Of a DNA stretch of 64,000 nt, positions 42,183-51,432 are shown one piece after another. The stretch is taken from NCBI GenBank assembly GCA_016218805.1, contig JACRCW010000040.1, positions 1 through 64,000 of the forward strand, given 5' to 3'. Source of the stretch: Deltaproteobacteria bacterium. GTDB taxonomy: Bacteria > Myxococcota > JACRCW01. Numbering within the stretch: the stretch's first letter is position 1; each line of letters starts with the position of its first letter. The position numbers and the translations under genes were made by a program. Under the pieces are notes generated by a model. The model was not told where the DNA came from. It did no database searches and saw only the letters and a program-made list of their open reading frames with translations.

Positions 42183-43195
42183 ACACGCACGGGCGGATCT
42201 TCCGCGTGACCACGTTTGGCGAAAGCCACGGGCCGGCGGTGGGCGCGGTGGTGGACGGCTGCCCCGCCGGGGTGGCGTTGGACGCCGCGCGCATCCAGGC
42301 GGCGCTGGATCGCCGTCGGCCGGGCCAGTCAGCGTTGACGTCAGCCCGCGCCGAAGCGGACCGCGTGGAGATCCTGTCCGGCGTATTTGAGGAGCGCACG
42401 CTGGGCACGCCGATTGCGCTGCTGGTCCGGAACACGGATGCGCGGCCGCAGGACTACGACGCGCTGCGCACCGCGGACCGCCGCGGACACGCGGACGCGG
42501 CGTGGCGCACGCGGTTCAAGCACCGTGATCACCGCGGCGGCGGACGCAGCTCCGCGCGTGAGACGGTGGGTCGCGTGTTGGGGGGCGCCGTCGCGGAAGC
42601 GCTGCTGGCGCGCGAGTTGCCCGCCGCCCGCATCGTCGCGTGGGTTTCCGTCGTCGGAGCGTTGGAAGCGGCGGCCCCGGCGGACGTCACGCGGGACCTG
42701 GTGGACGCGCACCCAACGCGCTGCCCGGACCCGGCCACCCGCGAGGAAATGGCAGCGGCGATCGAGCGCGCGCGGGACGGTGGTGACTCGCTGGGTGGTG
42801 CGGTGGACCTGCGCGTGACCGGCCTTCCCGTCGGGCTGGGCGAGCCCGTGTTTGACAAGCTGAGAGCGACCCTGGGCGCGGCGATGATGTCCATTCCGGC
42901 GGTGGCCGGGACATGGGTGGGCCCGTCTGACCTGGGCGCGCGCCTGCGCCAACCGGGAAGCGTCTTCCACGCGGATGAGCGCGCGTGGGGCGGCATCCAG
43001 GGCGGGATGTCCAACGGCGCGGCGCTGGAGCTGCGCGTGCTGTTCAAGCCGCCCGCAACGCTGGGAGCCACCGCGCGCGCCGGCCGTCATGACCCGTGCG
43101 TGCTCCCGCGCGCGGTCCCCATTGTCGAAGCGATGGCGGCGCTGGTGCTGGCCGACGCGTGGCTCCACGTCTGCGCACTGCCCCACCGGTCATGA
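42179..43195 (+). CDS. aroC: Chorismate synthase (AroC)
   Basis: 338 residues from ATG 42179, which has GGAGGAGGG just upstream and overlaps aroDE by 4 bp. HGRIFRVTTFGESHGPAVGA is the family start signature; RRPGQSALTSARAEADRVEI, GVFEERTLGTPIALLVRNTD, RHDPCVLPRAVPIVEAMAAL and DKLRATLGAAMMSIPAVAG are all typical. It makes chorismate from EPSP using reduced FMN. Length is slightly below the usual 350-390. The product feeds MenF, encoded across the divergent promoter. Confidence 0.96.
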   Translation: MNTHGRIFRVTTFGESHGPAVGAVVDGCPAGVALDAARIQAALDRRRPGQSALTSARAEADRVEILSGVFEERTLGTPIALLVRNTDARPQDYDALRTADRRGHADAAWRTRFKHRDHRGGGRSSARETVGRVLGGAVAEALLARELPAARIVAWVSVVGALEAAAPADVTRDLVDAHPTRCPDPATREEMAAAIERARDGGDSLGGAVDLRVTGLPVGLGEPVFDKLRATLGAAMMSIPAVAGTWVGPSDLGARLRQPGSVFHADERAWGGIQGGMSNGAALELRVLFKPPATLGATARAGRHDPCVLPRAVPIVEAMAALVLADAWLHVCALPHRS

Positions 43196-44271
43196 CGCGC
43201 GCCGCACTCGCCGCACCGGGCTCCTGGCGTCCCACGTTGGACCGGTGGGGGACGTTCCACGCGTGCGCCGCGGCCCTTCCGCGCGGCGCGCTGTGCCTGG
43301 TGGACGAGCGCGTGGCCACGCTGCACCCGCCCGTGGTGCCGGCGCTGACGCGCCGCGCGTCCAACGCGGTCCTGCTGCTGCGGGCCGGGGAGCGCGCGAA
43401 GTCGCTGGCCGCGCTCGGGCGCGTGTCGGAACGCGCGGCACGGCAGTCGCGGAACGCGCCGCTCGTCGTGGTGGGCGGCGGTACGCTGGGCGACCTGGGC
43501 ACAGTGGTGGCGCACCTGGCCCGCCGGGGCGTGCCGCTGGTTCTGGTCCCCACCACGCTGCTGGCCGCCGTGGACTCCAGCGTGGGAGGCAAGGGCGCGC
43601 TGCACGCCACGTCGGGCGGACGCCTGGTGAAGAACGCCTGGGGATGCTTCCACTACGCGGACGCCGCGTGGCTGTGCCCGGAGCTGTGGACCACGCTGGA
43701 CGCGCGGCACCTGCGCCAGGGCGCGGTGGAAGCCGTGAAGATGGCCGCGTGTCTGGACGCCGGTGCGTTTGCCCGCTGGGCCCTGGCGGTTCCCGCGCTG
43801 GAACAGATGGTGCGTGACGCGCGCGCGTTGAAGGCGCGCGTGTGTCACAGCGACCCGTACGAGATCACCGGCGCGCGGCGCGTGCTGAACTTCGGGCACA
43901 CCTTTGGGCACGCGCTGGAGTCGCTCACCGGGTTCCGCTTGGCGCACGGGGACGCGGTGGCGGTGGGCATGCTGTGTGCGCTGGATGTGGGACGTGCGGC
44001 GGGTGTGACGGGGGAACGGCTTGCTGCGGAGTTGGAGCGCATCCTGCGCGAGCACCTCCGCGCACCAGGCCGCCGCCGTCTCACCGGGATCCTGCGGCGC
44101 TGCAGCGACGACGATGTGGCGGCACTGCTGGCGTCCGACAAGAAGGGCGCCGATGCAGGCGGGTTGAACATGGTGCTGCTGGAGCGCGCGGGACGCGCCG
44201 GGACGCACCGCATTGCCGCCCGCGCATGGCGGCGCCTGGCACGTGCGTGGCGCGAAGGCGTGACACCGTGA
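43192..44271 (+). CDS. aroB: 3-Dehydroquinate synthase (AroB)
   Basis: 359 residues from ATG 43192 (ATGA overlap with aroC). NAD-binding VVVGGGTLGDLGTVVAHLAR; VPLVLVPTTLLAAVDSSVGG and KGALH; QGAVEAVKMAACLD; zinc ligands in RVLNFGHTFGHALE and LAHGDAVAVGM. SDKKGADAGGLNMVLLE closes the active site. It converts DAHP to 3-dehydroquinate. Length is normal. The GTG start of aroA overlaps its stop. Confidence 0.95.
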   Translation: MTRAALAAPGSWRPTLDRWGTFHACAAALPRGALCLVDERVATLHPPVVPALTRRASNAVLLLRAGERAKSLAALGRVSERAARQSRNAPLVVVGGGTLGDLGTVVAHLARRGVPLVLVPTTLLAAVDSSVGGKGALHATSGGRLVKNAWGCFHYADAAWLCPELWTTLDARHLRQGAVEAVKMAACLDAGAFARWALAVPALEQMVRDARALKARVCHSDPYEITGARRVLNFGHTFGHALESLTGFRLAHGDAVAVGMLCALDVGRAAGVTGERLAAELERILREHLRAPGRRRLTGILRRCSDDDVAALLASDKKGADAGGLNMVLLERAGRAGTHRIAARAWRRLARAWREGVTP

Positions 44272-45509
44272 CGCGGCTCCTTGTCGACGCGACGGCGTTG
44301 CACGCGGCGGACCTGCACCCGCCGGTCTCCAAGTCGGACGCGCACCGTGCGCTGATCCTGGCGTCCATCACGGGGGCGCCGCCGCCGGACCTGGGGCCGC
44401 AGGACGCGCTGCCGGACGACGTGCGCGTGCTGGCCCGCGGGCTGGAGACGCTGCAGGCGGGCTCCGCCGATACCGTGGTGGATTGCGCGGATGGGGGCGC
44501 ACCGTTCCGTTTCCTGCTCGCCCTGGCGGCAACGCACGCGGGCCGCACCACCACGTTCACCGGCAGCGCCCGCCTGGCCCAGCGCCCACACGGTGCACTG
44601 CGGGACGCGCTGGAACGCGCGTTGGGAGCCCGCCTGGAGGACTCCGCCGGCTGGCCCCTGCGCGTGACCGGGGGGCCGCCGCGCGCCCGCCTGTTCAACG
44701 TTGATGCGGAGGCCAGCAGCCAGTTCGCCAGTGCCATGCTGCTGGCCGCGTGCCGCCTGGTCGTCGTGAACGGGCCACCGTACGCGGTGCGCGTGACGCA
44801 TGGGTCAACCAGCCGTGGTTACCTGGAGATGACGCTGCAGTGGGCCCGGCGCGCCGGGTTCGTGGTGGTGGTGGAAGGTGATGTGCTGTCCGTGACCGGT
44901 TGGGCACCGTCGGCGGTGCCGCCGGCCGTGCCCCCGGACTGGTCCGCCATGGGCTACCTGCTGCTGGTGTCCTGGGCGTGCGGCGGCCAGGTGATCGCAC
45001 CGGGTGCAGCGTCCTGTGAACACCCGGACCGGGCCATCCTGCGCCATGTTGCCGCGCTGGGCCTTGACGTGGAGGTCACGGGTGATGTCCAGCGTGTGAG
45101 CGGCCACGCGCGTGGTGGGCTGCATGCGTCCGCCGCCGGCGCGCCGGACCTGGTGCCCACGCTGGTGGCGCTGGCCTGCACGCTGGAGGCGGCGTCCACC
45201 TTCACAGACCTGGATGTGTTGCGGCACAAGGAGAGTGATCGTTTGTCCGGCGTCGTGGCGCTTGCCCGCGCAGCCGGGGCGCGCACGGACCTGGAGGGCG
45301 ACCGCCTGGTGGTGGTTCCCGGAGCTACGCCTGCCGGCGCGCCGGTGGTGCACTGCGGGAATGACCACCGGATGATCATGGCCGCCACCGCGCTGGCCTG
45401 CCTGCGCCGCTGCACCGTGCAGCTGGACAACGCGTTTGGTCTGGCCAAGAGCTTCCCGCGCTTCTTCAGCGAATTGGGTGGTGCCGGGGTCCGCGTGCAG
45501 GCGGCCTGA
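44268..45509 (+). CDS. aroA: EPSP synthase (3-phosphoshikimate 1-carboxyvinyltransferase, AroA), divergent
   Basis: 413 residues from GTG 44268 (GTGA overlap with aroB). Recognisable words: PPVSKSDAHRALILASITG (Lys-Ser pair of the PEP/S3P site), DCADGGAPFRFLLALAA (replaces GNaGTxxR), EASSQFASAMLLAA (the SSQ triad), DVLRHKESDRLSGVVALA (KESDR), CGNDHRMIMAATAL (DHRM) and SFPRFFSELGG. The family's LPGSKSISNR and GNAGT motifs are altered here. This may change PEP or glyphosate affinity, but that is inference. Last gene of the aro operon; it stops 6 bp before the convergent kinase gene. Confidence 0.9.
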   Translation: MTRLLVDATALHAADLHPPVSKSDAHRALILASITGAPPPDLGPQDALPDDVRVLARGLETLQAGSADTVVDCADGGAPFRFLLALAATHAGRTTTFTGSARLAQRPHGALRDALERALGARLEDSAGWPLRVTGGPPRARLFNVDAEASSQFASAMLLAACRLVVVNGPPYAVRVTHGSTSRGYLEMTLQWARRAGFVVVVEGDVLSVTGWAPSAVPPAVPPDWSAMGYLLLVSWACGGQVIAPGAASCEHPDRAILRHVAALGLDVEVTGDVQRVSGHARGGLHASAAGAPDLVPTLVALACTLEAASTFTDLDVLRHKESDRLSGVVALARAAGARTDLEGDRLVVVPGATPAGAPVVHCGNDHRMIMAATALACLRRCTVQLDNAFGLAKSFPRFFSELGGAGVRVQAA

Positions 45510-45515
45510 GGCCCC

Positions 45516-47543
45516 TCACCGCGCGCGGATGCTGGCGGGCAGTTTGATGAGACCGGCAGCCACCCCACCGGCAACGCCGGCGGCGGTCATCAACGCGGCC
45601 AGGAACACGCCCAACAGCATGGCGGCAATGGGGTGCATCCGCCGGCGTCGCGTCGGCGGCGGTGGCGGCGCCGGCTCGTCGTCCGCGCGCACACGCACCG
45701 TGGGTTCCGCGGGCGGCTTGGGCGTCGCTGCCGCTGGCGCGCTCTTGGCAGTGCGGACCGACAGCGACAACGTTTCGACGATGGGCTCAAGCGCGGAATT
45801 GCTCACCGGTGGCGGCGGCAGCTCGTCCATGATCGCGTCCAGCCCGGGGTCGGTGACGGGCGGCGGCGGCGGCGGCGGGCGGGCCGCGGGGCGGCGCGGT
45901 TCGGGTGGTGCGGGCTCGTCGTCGGGCGGGGGCGGCGGTGGCGGCCCGGGTGACGGCGGCGGCGGTGGATCCGCGCGGATGTCCAGCTCGCGCACGCGGG
46001 CGCCCCGGTTGGTAGGAGAGTCAAACGTCTCACCCGGGTCGGATTCCAGGTCCACGGCGAACCCCGGCGACGTCACGGGTGGCTCCACCATCCCCGGAGC
46101 AATGGACGGGACCTCCGCGGTTGCGGACATGTCCTCCATCGCCTGCTTGATTGCCGCCTCCACGGCCGCGCGGTCCTCCACGCGGGTGGCGCCCTCGGTC
46201 CCGTCGTCAAACCCGGCGGGCGCTCCGGTGTTCTCGTTCTGCAGGAGCGCCATTTCCTCGGAGCTCAGCATCACCGCCTGGGTCTTGACGTCTGAGGACG
46301 ACGGCTCAGCGGGCGGCGGCGGCGGCACGCGCGCGGCAGGCACCGCGGGCATGGTGGGCGGCGGCCGCGGCGGGGCCGGGCGCGGTCCGGCCGCGGCGGG
46401 TTGCGGCGGATCACTGCCGGGCATGGTGGGCCCGCCCACCATGTCCTCCAGTTGCAGGGCGCGGCTCCACGCGGGCCCGGTCTTCTTCCCCGGTTGGGTG
46501 TTCTCCGCGGCACGGTCGCGCACCACCGGCGCTGCGGCGGGCGTGCGGGTGCGCGCGGGCGGCGCCGCCTGCTGCAGTTCCGCCACCCGCACGCGCTCCT
46601 TGTCCGTGCCGCGCGGGAACAGCGCCTCCATGAACGCCGCCACGTAGCTCTGTGTGGACCCCTTGCCGGTGCCCTTCACAAACGTCTCCAGCGCGTTCTT
46701 CATCTCCCCCGCGGACGCCCACCGCTTCACCCGGTTCTTCTCCAGGGCGCGCATGCAGATCTGGTCCAGCGCTACGGGGACGGACGGATTGAGCGCGCGC
46801 GGTGACTGCGGGTCCCGCGTGGTGATGGCGGTGAGGACCTCCACCTCGTTGGTCCCGGAGAACGGGACTGTGTAGGTCAGCAGTTCATAGAGCGTGACGC
46901 CCATGGCAAACACGTCCGCCCGCCCGTCCAGCTTCTCACCGGTGATGGCCTCCGGTGCCACGTAGCCCAGCTTGCCCTTGATGACGCCCTGCTGCGTGCG
47001 GCCCTCCATGTTGGCCGCCTTGGCAATGCCAAAGTCCACCACCTTCACCTGGCCCTCGTAGGTGATGACAATGTTTTCCGGGCTCATGTCACGGTGGACC
47101 AGGTTGAGGTGGCTGCCGTCCTCCGCGCGCAGCGTGTGGGCGTGCTCCAGGCCCGCCAGGCTGTCCGCCACAATGCGGCCCATCAGTTCATACGGGACAT
47201 ACGCGCGGCGCTGGTAGCAGGCGCGCGCCACGCGCAGCAGGTTGCGGCCGTCCAGGAACTCCATCACCAGGGCGTGCACGCCGCCCTCGTCACCCACGTC
47301 AAACACGCGCACAATGTTGGGATGTTCCAGGCGGCGGGCCACGGAGGCTTCGTCCAGGAACATGCGCACAAACTGGGGGTCGGACACCAGGTTGGGACGG
47401 ATGCGCTTGATGACCACGGGCGGGCCCGCGCCGCGGCGCGCCAGGTACACCTCGGCCATGCCGCCCTGCGCCAGCAGGCCCAGCACCTGGTAGCCCAGCA
47501 CGGAGGTGCCGGGCTTCAAGGATGGCGTCTGCGTCTCCGTCAC
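45516..47543 (-). CDS. Membrane-anchored Ser/Thr protein kinase with Pro-rich linker
   Basis: 675 residues from GTG 47543 (GTG ACG GAG). The kinase domain is at about 15-285: glycine loop LLAQGGMAEVYLA, VVIKRIRP lysine, Glu in DEASVARRLEH, catalytic VHRDMSPENIVI, VVDFGIAK and VAPEAITGEKLDGRADVFAMG. It is expected to be active. A disordered Pro/Ala/Asp region of about 300 residues follows, then a basic patch (TRRRRMH) and one TM helix near the C-terminus (IAAMLLGVFLAALMTAAGVAGG). The extracytoplasmic tail is only a few residues, so there is no external sensor domain. Typical of the large kinase families of myxobacteria. Confidence 0.93.
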   Translation of the reverse strand: MTETQTPSLKPGTSVLGYQVLGLLAQGGMAEVYLARRGAGPPVVIKRIRPNLVSDPQFVRMFLDEASVARRLEHPNIVRVFDVGDEGGVHALVMEFLDGRNLLRVARACYQRRAYVPYELMGRIVADSLAGLEHAHTLRAEDGSHLNLVHRDMSPENIVITYEGQVKVVDFGIAKAANMEGRTQQGVIKGKLGYVAPEAITGEKLDGRADVFAMGVTLYELLTYTVPFSGTNEVEVLTAITTRDPQSPRALNPSVPVALDQICMRALEKNRVKRWASAGEMKNALETFVKGTGKGSTQSYVAAFMEALFPRGTDKERVRVAELQQAAPPARTRTPAAAPVVRDRAAENTQPGKKTGPAWSRALQLEDMVGGPTMPGSDPPQPAAAGPRPAPPRPPPTMPAVPAARVPPPPPAEPSSSDVKTQAVMLSSEEMALLQNENTGAPAGFDDGTEGATRVEDRAAVEAAIKQAMEDMSATAEVPSIAPGMVEPPVTSPGFAVDLESDPGETFDSPTNRGARVRELDIRADPPPPPSPGPPPPPPPDDEPAPPEPRRPAARPPPPPPPVTDPGLDAIMDELPPPPVSNSALEPIVETLSLSVRTAKSAPAAATPKPPAEPTVRVRADDEPAPPPPPTRRRRMHPIAAMLLGVFLAALMTAAGVAGGVAAGLIKLPASIRAR

Positions 47544-47642
47544 GACGTCCGCCGAAACCCCATCCCCCGTCGACCGGGGGTCTCCCGCACACTAGTTCAG
47601 GCCGCGGTTCCGCCCCACTTTTCGGCGCGCAGCCGCACGCCC

Positions 47643-48731
47643 TCAGGCCGCCGGGGCCCGCTTCCAGCTCTGCAGCAGGCCCACGGTGGGCGGCGTGGGT
47701 CCGCGGAAGTACCAGTTGGTGGACTGGGACACGTACAGGCCCCACGCGTGCACCAGCGTGCTGCGCGGGTAGCGGGCCAGGCTGACCAGCGCCTCGCGCC
47801 ACATGCGCGGCCGGGTCAGCGCAGCGCGCTGGATGACGCCCAGGCAGAACTCGGCGCTCAGCCGGTAGTCCTCGCTGATGTCCTCCTCGCGCTCCAACCT
47901 GAAGTGCGGCTCCCCGCGCGCGGCCAGCCGCTCCTGCACGGCGGCCAGCTCGCCCCGGCACGGGTGCCAGCCGTTGTACATGTGGTGCAGCCACCCAAAG
48001 TGGTACGCGTCCGAACCGGCCGGGTGCCGGAACGGGCTGCGCAGCAATTCCGCCGGGTCCGGGCGCCGCAGGAAGTGGATGGTGGAGTTCACCACCCGGC
48101 CCGCGGCCGAGCGGGGATCCAGCACGCGCGCCAGGATGCGGAACAGCTGTTCGTGAATGGCTCCGTCCCGCCCCGCCACCACGTCCCGCGGCTGCACAAA
48201 GTGCTCCAGCGACCCCTTGAGCACCACCGCATCAAACTGCCCGTCCCACTCCGGGCCGATGTCCCGGTAGTTGAGGCGGTAGGCCGTCAGACCGCGGCGC
48301 GTGCATTCGTCCACCTGCGCCGGCACCAGCGTGATGCCCACGGCCTCCGCGCCCAGCGCCGCGGCCTCCGCCAGCAGTTCACCGTTGCCACACCCTATGT
48401 CCAGCACCCGCGGCCGGCCCGGCCCTTCCCACCGGCCACCCTCGCGCCCAAACAGGCCCAGCTCCACAATCTTGCGGTTCTGCAGCCGGTGCGCCTCGTC
48501 GTGCGGGCGCTTTGGGTCATCCGCGTAACGGCCCTCGTTGTAACCGGCCAGGCCCGCGCCCTTGAACACAATCCGGTGGAACGGACCGCTGTAGCAATCC
48601 ACCACGCCCGGCTCCCCCGTGGACGTCGCCAGCGCGCGCGGCGGCGGCAGCGGTCGGGCGCGCGCTCCGTCGGCGGGACCTCGCTCCGCCGCGGGCTTTT
48701 CCGGTTGCGTCGTCGTGGTCGCGTCCAGCAT
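47643..48731 (-). CDS. SAM-dependent class I methyltransferase
   Basis: 362 residues from ATG 48731, with GGGGGTGAG upstream on the minus strand. Motif I is RVLDIGCGNGELLAEAAALG; GAEAVGITLVPAQVDECTRRG is motif II/III; FDAVVLKGSLEHFVQPRDVV carries the SLEHF word common in cyclopropane-synthase-like methyltransferases. The C-terminal half has HFGWLHHMYNGWHPC and many aromatic residues, perhaps for a lipid or large substrate. The N-terminal 40 residues are Pro/Ala-rich and probably disordered. Substrate unknown. It is divergent from the receiver-EAL gene. Confidence 0.8.
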   Translation of the reverse strand: MLDATTTTQPEKPAAERGPADGARARPLPPPRALATSTGEPGVVDCYSGPFHRIVFKGAGLAGYNEGRYADDPKRPHDEAHRLQNRKIVELGLFGREGGRWEGPGRPRVLDIGCGNGELLAEAAALGAEAVGITLVPAQVDECTRRGLTAYRLNYRDIGPEWDGQFDAVVLKGSLEHFVQPRDVVAGRDGAIHEQLFRILARVLDPRSAAGRVVNSTIHFLRRPDPAELLRSPFRHPAGSDAYHFGWLHHMYNGWHPCRGELAAVQERLAARGEPHFRLEREEDISEDYRLSAEFCLGVIQRAALTRPRMWREALVSLARYPRSTLVHAWGLYVSQSTNWYFRGPTPPTVGLLQSWKRAPAA

Positions 48732-48907
48732 CGCTCACCCCCTGCGTGGCACGCCGTCCGGCGGCACCCGGGACGTTCTCCAATACCGGTTCGGCGTGCA
48801 AGGCACGCGGCCACGCGCCCGTTCCCCGGGCCGTGCTGCGCCTTGTGGGCGGACGCGCCCCTTGGCAGAGTGGCCGGACTTCCACACAGCCGGAGCGTCC
48901 TCCTCCC

Positions 48908-50104
48908 GTGCAGTCACCCTTCATCCCCGCCACCTCGCCCCGGTCCACCGGCAAGGGACGCGTCCTCATTGTGGATGACGAACCGGCCGTCCTGGCCGTG
49001 TTCCGCAAGCTGGTGGCGCGGGACGGTTTTGACGTGGAGACCGCGGAGAGCGGCGAAGCCGCGCTGGAACTGGTCCGGGCTTCCCGGTTCGACGCGATTG
49101 TCAGTGACATCGCCATGCCCGGGATGAGCGGGATTGACCTGCTGCGCGCCGTGCGCGCGCATGACCTGGATGTCCCGGTGCTGTTGCTCACCGGCGGTCC
49201 CAGCGTGGAGACCGCGGCCTACGCGGTGGAACTGGGCGCGTACCGCTACCTGCTCAAGCCCATTGAAATCGGCGTGCTGGTGAAGACCATTGGTGACGCG
49301 GTGGCGCGGCACCGCCTGGCCCAGGTCCGCCGCGAGGCCGCCGAGCAACTGGGCGCCACCGCCGGTCCCATCTCGGACCGCGCGGGCCTGGAGGTGCGTT
49401 TCCAACGTGCCCTGGACACGCTTTGGATGGCTTACCAGCCGGTGGTGTCCTGGTCGGAGCGGCGTATCTATGGCTACGAAGCGCTCATGCGCTGCCGGGA
49501 GCCGGCGCTGCCGCACCCCGGGGCCGTCCTGGACGCCGCGGAACGGCTGGGGCGGCTGGACGACCTGTCCCGCGTGGTGCGTGACCAGGTGGGCCGCGCG
49601 GTGGCCTCCCTGGCCGACGGCGAGTTCATGCTCATCAACCTCCACGCCAACGACCTGCTGGATGAGACGCTGTACGCGGCGGACTCGCAACTCACGCGCC
49701 ACGCGGCGCGCGTCATCCTGGAGATCACCGAGCGCGCGTCACTGGAGCACGTCCACGACGTGCGCGCGCGCGTGGTGCGGCTGCGCGCCCATGGCTTCCG
49801 CGTGGCTGTGGATGACCTGGGCGCCGGCTACGCGGGCCTCACCAGCCTGGCCCAGTTGGAGCCGGACGTCGTCAAGCTGGACATGTCCCTGGTGCGCGGC
49901 GTCAACCTGGAACCCATCAAGCAGCGGCTGGTCGGCTCGTTTGCCACCCTGTGCCGGGACCTCCACATTGAGGTCATTGCCGAGGGCGTGGAAACGGCAG
50001 AGGAACGCGACGCGGTGGTGGCGTGCGGTGGCAACCTGCTGCAGGGGTTCCTGTTCGGCCGGCCCCAACCGGGCTTTCAGGGAGCGACCTGGCCGCGAGG
50101 GTGA
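48908..50104 (+). CDS. Response regulator with EAL domain (c-di-GMP phosphodiesterase)
   Basis: 398 residues from GTG 48908 (the first start that leaves the receiver intact). Receiver at about 15-130: VLIVDDEPAVLAVF, phospho-acceptor Asp in AIVSDIAMPGMSG, Thr in LLLTGGPS and Lys in YLLKPIEIG. EAL domain at about 150-390: IYGYEALMR, FMLINLHANDL, VILEITERA, VAVDDLGAGYAGL, VVKLDMSLV and IEVIAEGVETAEE. All metal and catalytic residues that I can place are kept, so it should hydrolyse c-di-GMP when the receiver is phosphorylated. The cognate histidine kinase is not in the window. It can work with the PilZ protein at 53320. Confidence 0.94.
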   Translation: MQSPFIPATSPRSTGKGRVLIVDDEPAVLAVFRKLVARDGFDVETAESGEAALELVRASRFDAIVSDIAMPGMSGIDLLRAVRAHDLDVPVLLLTGGPSVETAAYAVELGAYRYLLKPIEIGVLVKTIGDAVARHRLAQVRREAAEQLGATAGPISDRAGLEVRFQRALDTLWMAYQPVVSWSERRIYGYEALMRCREPALPHPGAVLDAAERLGRLDDLSRVVRDQVGRAVASLADGEFMLINLHANDLLDETLYAADSQLTRHAARVILEITERASLEHVHDVRARVVRLRAHGFRVAVDDLGAGYAGLTSLAQLEPDVVKLDMSLVRGVNLEPIKQRLVGSFATLCRDLHIEVIAEGVETAEERDAVVACGGNLLQGFLFGRPQPGFQGATWPRG

Positions 50105-50160
50105 GGCCGGCGTGCGGGAACCACGCCCGGTTTGCGTTGTCCTCCCTGTGGGAGGTGCGC

Positions 50161-50610
50161 ATGGGTGGTGCCATCACCGCAGAACCGGGCCGGACGGGGC
50201 GCAAGCCGGTGGATGCGGTACTGAACCTGGTCCCGTTCATTGATCTGCTGTCCAGCCTGATTGCGTTCCTGCTCATGACGGCGGTGTGGGCGCAGTTGTC
50301 CGCCCTGGCCGCGTCGTCGGCAGGCGGCGCCGCGGTGCCGGATGTCCCCGCGCCGGGGGTGACGGTGTATGCGGGATCAGCCGGTTTCACTGTGCACGCC
50401 GGTGACCTGCGGCGGGAGATTCCCAAGGTGGATGGCGTCCATGACGTCAAGACGCTCAGTGAGGTGCTGTCCGGATTGCGGCACACGCTGGAGGGAGAAC
50501 CCACGGTACAGGTGATGCCCGACGACGACGTCAGCTACGAGTCCGTGGTGGGCGTGCTGGATGCAAGCAACGCAGCGGGGATGCCCAACGTCACGGTGGT
50601 GGGACGGTAG
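50161..50610 (+). CDS. ExbD/TolR family protein, orphan
   Basis: 149 residues from ATG 50161 with GGAGGTGCGC in front. One TM helix at about 22-50 (NLVPFIDLLSSLIAFLLMTA); the Asp in PFIDLL is the proton-channel Asp conserved in ExbD and TolR. The periplasmic C-terminal domain (LRREIPKVDGVHDVKTLSEV, PTVQVMPDDDVSYESVVGVL) follows the family pattern. No ExbB/TolQ, TonB or TolA gene is adjacent, so the partner is elsewhere or this subunit joins a core complex. Spacing of 56 bp from the EAL gene allows co-transcription. Confidence 0.85.
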   Translation: MGGAITAEPGRTGRKPVDAVLNLVPFIDLLSSLIAFLLMTAVWAQLSALAASSAGGAAVPDVPAPGVTVYAGSAGFTVHAGDLRREIPKVDGVHDVKTLSEVLSGLRHTLEGEPTVQVMPDDDVSYESVVGVLDASNAAGMPNVTVVGR

Positions 50611-50857
50611 CGTCCTCGACGGGTCCGCCCCGCTCCAGTCACCCCAGGCGCAGTGCTCGGTCGGACTTGGGGATCTGATAGCGTGTCGCCGTGGCCAGGC
50701 ACCAGCGTCATGGCCATCCACGACGACGGACGGATGTGCTGGTCATTGGCATTCCTTCGCGATCGGGCGTGATGAAGTTGGGCTGCTCGGCGCCCGTTTC
50801 ACCGACGATTCACACGGCGTGCGGGTGCGGTTCATTGCGCCCAGCGATCCTTTCGCC

Positions 50858-51334
50858 ATGCCGACATCACATGGCGCGCGTGCGCAGCGAACCACGACGA
50901 CAGGACCTTCAGACGGCGGTCGCTGCGGCGTCTGCGGCGTAGCGATCCGCCTCGGTGGCACGAGGATTCCGCGAATCGGGTCGGGCCGGCAGCGCGTGGT
51001 CTTCACCCTGCTCCACCTGGGCGCGTTCTCCGCGGTGGTCGCCGCCAGCGTGGCCATGAACGGCCTGGACTGCGGCATCGCCGAGGTGTTTGCGACCTAC
51101 GTTCTCGCGGCGGTCATCCTCCCGTTTGTGACGCTGGCCCTGGCCCGGGCGGTTGCAGGTCGGCGGGCCGTTGGCGGACTACGCGTGGCCTGTGTCCAGT
51201 GTGCGCCGGCCGAAGTGCGGTGGGAGTGGACCCGCTGGTGGGGGCGCTCCGCACGGTGGGCCTTGGCCCTCGCACTGGCTCCCTTCGCGCCGCTGGTGGC
51301 CGGGTTCTGCGTCTCCGTGCTTCAACGCGGGTAG
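50858..51334 (+). CDS. Hypothetical small membrane protein with CxxC pairs
   Basis: 158 residues if ATG 50858 is used; the frame is open further upstream and the true start is uncertain. GRCGVCGVAIRLGG at about residue 20 and RVACVQCAPAEVRW in the middle form two CxxC pairs that could bind zinc. TM segments are at about residues 40-56, 64-84 and 135-155 (VFTLLHLGAFSAVVAASVAM, YVLAAVILPFVTLALARAV, WALALALAPFAPLVAGFCVS). Function unknown. The region from 50611 to 50857 contains nothing else I can support. Confidence 0.4.
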   Translation: MPTSHGARAQRTTTTGPSDGGRCGVCGVAIRLGGTRIPRIGSGRQRVVFTLLHLGAFSAVVAASVAMNGLDCGIAEVFATYVLAAVILPFVTLALARAVAGRRAVGGLRVACVQCAPAEVRWEWTRWWGRSARWALALALAPFAPLVAGFCVSVLQRG

Positions 51335-51432
51335 CTTCTTCCAAGCAGGGGAAAACACTGAGACCGCCGTCCGTTCTGCGCGTCAACGAGGGGGCACTGG
51401 CCAAGGCCGCCGCGACCGCCTATTCTGAAAGT

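Noticed and set aside
45436-46647. Gly/Ser-rich plus-strand open frame
   Set aside because: Mirror image of the Pro-rich linker of the kinase gene; starts inside aroA.
47094-49127. Long plus-strand open frame across the kinase and methyltransferase genes
   Set aside because: It joins pieces of unrelated genes in the wrong strand; no coherent protein.
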